NCBI GenBank assembly: GCA_028280065.1
Contig: JANQMN010000113.1
Coordinates: 1-32,292, forward strand
Length of the DNA: 32,292 nucleotides
DNA from: Hahella sp.
GTDB lineage: Bacteria > Pseudomonadota > Gammaproteobacteria > Pseudomonadales > Oleiphilaceae
Direction: 5' to 3'
Shown here: positions 31,265 to 32,292 of the stretch, piece after piece
Position numbering within the stretch: position 1 is the stretch's first letter
Layout of the letters: the number at the start of each line of letters is the position of its first letter
Program-made: the position numbers and the translations under genes
The notes under the pieces: generated by a model
What the model saw: the letters and a program-made list of their open reading frames with translations, nothing else
Told to the model about the DNA's origin: nothing
The model's database searches: none

Positions 31265-32281
31265 ATGCAGAACCCGCTCTCACGAATTCTGATTACCGGC
31301 GCTTACGGCTTTGTCGGATCCCGACTGGTTCCTGCGCTAGCCGATCGTTTCCCGGAATCCGAGCTGTTTGTCACCAAACTGCATTTAGACAGCGCTGCGG
31401 CAGACCACCCTGTCGACAGGGCCGGCGCTATATCATTTGCCTGCGATTTGACGAAAGCGCCGGAAATCCGCAATTGTTTGGCAAAAATCGCGCCTACCTG
31501 CATTATCAACCTTGCCGCCCAGTCCCATGTGCCCACGGCTTGGCAACAACCCGACTTGACCTGGAAGACCAATCTCGACGCCGTTCGCATCATGCTGGAA
31601 TGCTTAGTGGAACAGGACCATTTCAGCTGTTTTGCTCAGATAGGCTCCTGTGATTGTTACGGGCGGGCTTTTAACACTGGTGTGCCGCTGCAGGAAAGCA
31701 ACGCCTTTGAGCCGTTGAATCCCTACGCCGCAAGTAAAGCGGCTGCGGACATGCTGTGCAGCAGCTATCGAAACCAAAAAAACTTGAGAGTCATCCGGCT
31801 TCGCCCATTCAATCACACCGGTCCGGGGCAAAATGAACGTTTCGTGATTCCGGCCTTTGCCGCGCAGATAGCCAAAATCGAAGCAGGTCTGCAAAGTCCC
31901 GAAATTCGTGTCGGTAACCTCGACGCGCAACGCAGTTTTCTCCACGTGGACGATGTTCTGGAAGCCTACTTACTGGTGTTGGCGGAGCAGCACCAAATCG
32001 CCTCCGGCGAGACATTTAATATATCAGCGGATCAACCCATCAAGATCGCTGCGCTGCTGCAAAGACTCTTGGCTCTCTCTACCCGCAACGACATAAAAGT
32101 CATTCAGGATCCCGCTCGAATGCGCCCGAGTGATATACCGATCGCCCAAGTATCGAGCGGAAAAATTCGTGACCAATTGGACTGGTCGGCAAAAATTGCC
32201 ATGCCAAACATACTTTCCGATGTTTTAAATTACTGGCGCCAGGCCGTGGCTTTCCACCCCAGCAGCAAGGATGTACCGTGA
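31265..32281 (+). CDS. rmd: GDP-6-deoxy-4-keto-D-mannose reductase (Rmd-like)
   Basis: The 338-aa SDR protein has RILITGAYGFVGSRLVPALA, INLAAQSHVPTAWQQPDLTW, QIGSCDCYG and NPYAASKAAADM (Y-x-x-x-K). RPFNHTGPGQNERFVIPAFA is the segment shared by Rmd and related reductases. It reduces the Gmd product to GDP-D-rhamnose. Other 4-keto outcomes, such as talose or perosamine (which would need an aminotransferase), cannot be excluded without the downstream genes. The active-site stretch reads GSCDCYG, with cysteines where relatives usually have Ser/Val; catalysis should not need them. The stop overlaps the next gene's start by 4 nt. Confidence 0.8.
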   Translation: MQNPLSRILITGAYGFVGSRLVPALADRFPESELFVTKLHLDSAAADHPVDRAGAISFACDLTKAPEIRNCLAKIAPTCIINLAAQSHVPTAWQQPDLTWKTNLDAVRIMLECLVEQDHFSCFAQIGSCDCYGRAFNTGVPLQESNAFEPLNPYAASKAAADMLCSSYRNQKNLRVIRLRPFNHTGPGQNERFVIPAFAAQIAKIEAGLQSPEIRVGNLDAQRSFLHVDDVLEAYLLVLAEQHQIASGETFNISADQPIKIAALLQRLLALSTRNDIKVIQDPARMRPSDIPIAQVSSGKIRDQLDWSAKIAMPNILSDVLNYWRQAVAFHPSSKDVP

Positions 32282-32292
32282 GTATCTTGCCG
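32278..32292 (+). CDS. Start of a further gene in the gmd-rmd operon (partial)
   Basis: GTG at 32278 overlaps the rmd stop (GTGA) and reads M-S-I-L-P to the window edge. Only five codons are present, so no product can be named. The 4-nt overlap is typical of translational coupling; in comparable loci the next gene is often a glycosyltransferase. Confidence 0.4.

Overview
The window looks like chromosomal DNA of a free-living, probably marine, flagellated gammaproteobacterium. This is inferred from a Vfr/CRP-like regulator, a SapC-like protein, short-form Gmd/Rmd, GlgC, AlgI-like acylation genes, a flagellin, and giant calcium-binding proteins without signal peptides of the type I secretion kind. 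No rRNA or tRNA gene was recognised, and the species cannot be named from sequence alone.

Layout. Positions 1-800 hold mobile-type remnants: the 3' end of a REP-associated (Y1-type) transposase gene and a short, probably decayed Rpn-family (PD-(D/E)XK) gene. Positions 1030-2651 hold a SapC-like gene convergent with two small minus-strand genes (DUF6447-like and an unrecognised 179-aa protein). Positions 3017-12623 are dominated by two minus-strand genes for probable type I-exported surface proteins. One is a 595-aa protein with four PPC-type repeats and a C-terminal DUF4214 region. The other is a 2486-aa, very acidic RTX protein with an N-terminal DUF4214 region, resembling self-assembling S-layer proteins. 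Directly upstream on the same strand is a TPR plus outer-membrane-barrel (Slam/DUF560-like) gene, which is divergent from an exported FecR-domain protein gene. No ABC exporter or membrane fusion protein for type I secretion lies in the window.

Positions 16444-21076 hold a CRP/Vfr-like regulator, a DUF1778/GNAT toxin-antitoxin pair whose toxin lacks an ATG, GTG or TTG start, a lone short flagellin, a ChrA chromate transporter and an AEC-family permease. Positions 21281-25788 hold a MaoC-like hotdog protein, an exported (alpha/alpha)6-barrel protein, a four-EF-hand periplasmic protein and glgC. Positions 26148-27726 hold a tandem pair of paralogous outer-membrane barrel proteins. Positions 27723-32292 hold a polysaccharide section: an SGNH-like esterase/transferase and an MBOAT O-acyltransferase, divergent from gmd, rmd and the start of a further gene.

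How they may work together. The main theme is the cell surface: a giant RTX layer protein, calcium-binding partners, outer-membrane barrels, and synthesis of a GDP-deoxyhexose-derived polysaccharide with O-acylation. A near-consensus CRP site (12811-12826) sits about 40.5 bp upstream of a predicted start site for the giant gene, which is class II geometry, and a CRP-like gene lies 3.6 kb away. This suggests cAMP control of the surface layer. That link, and any anchoring of the layer to the polysaccharide, is inference.
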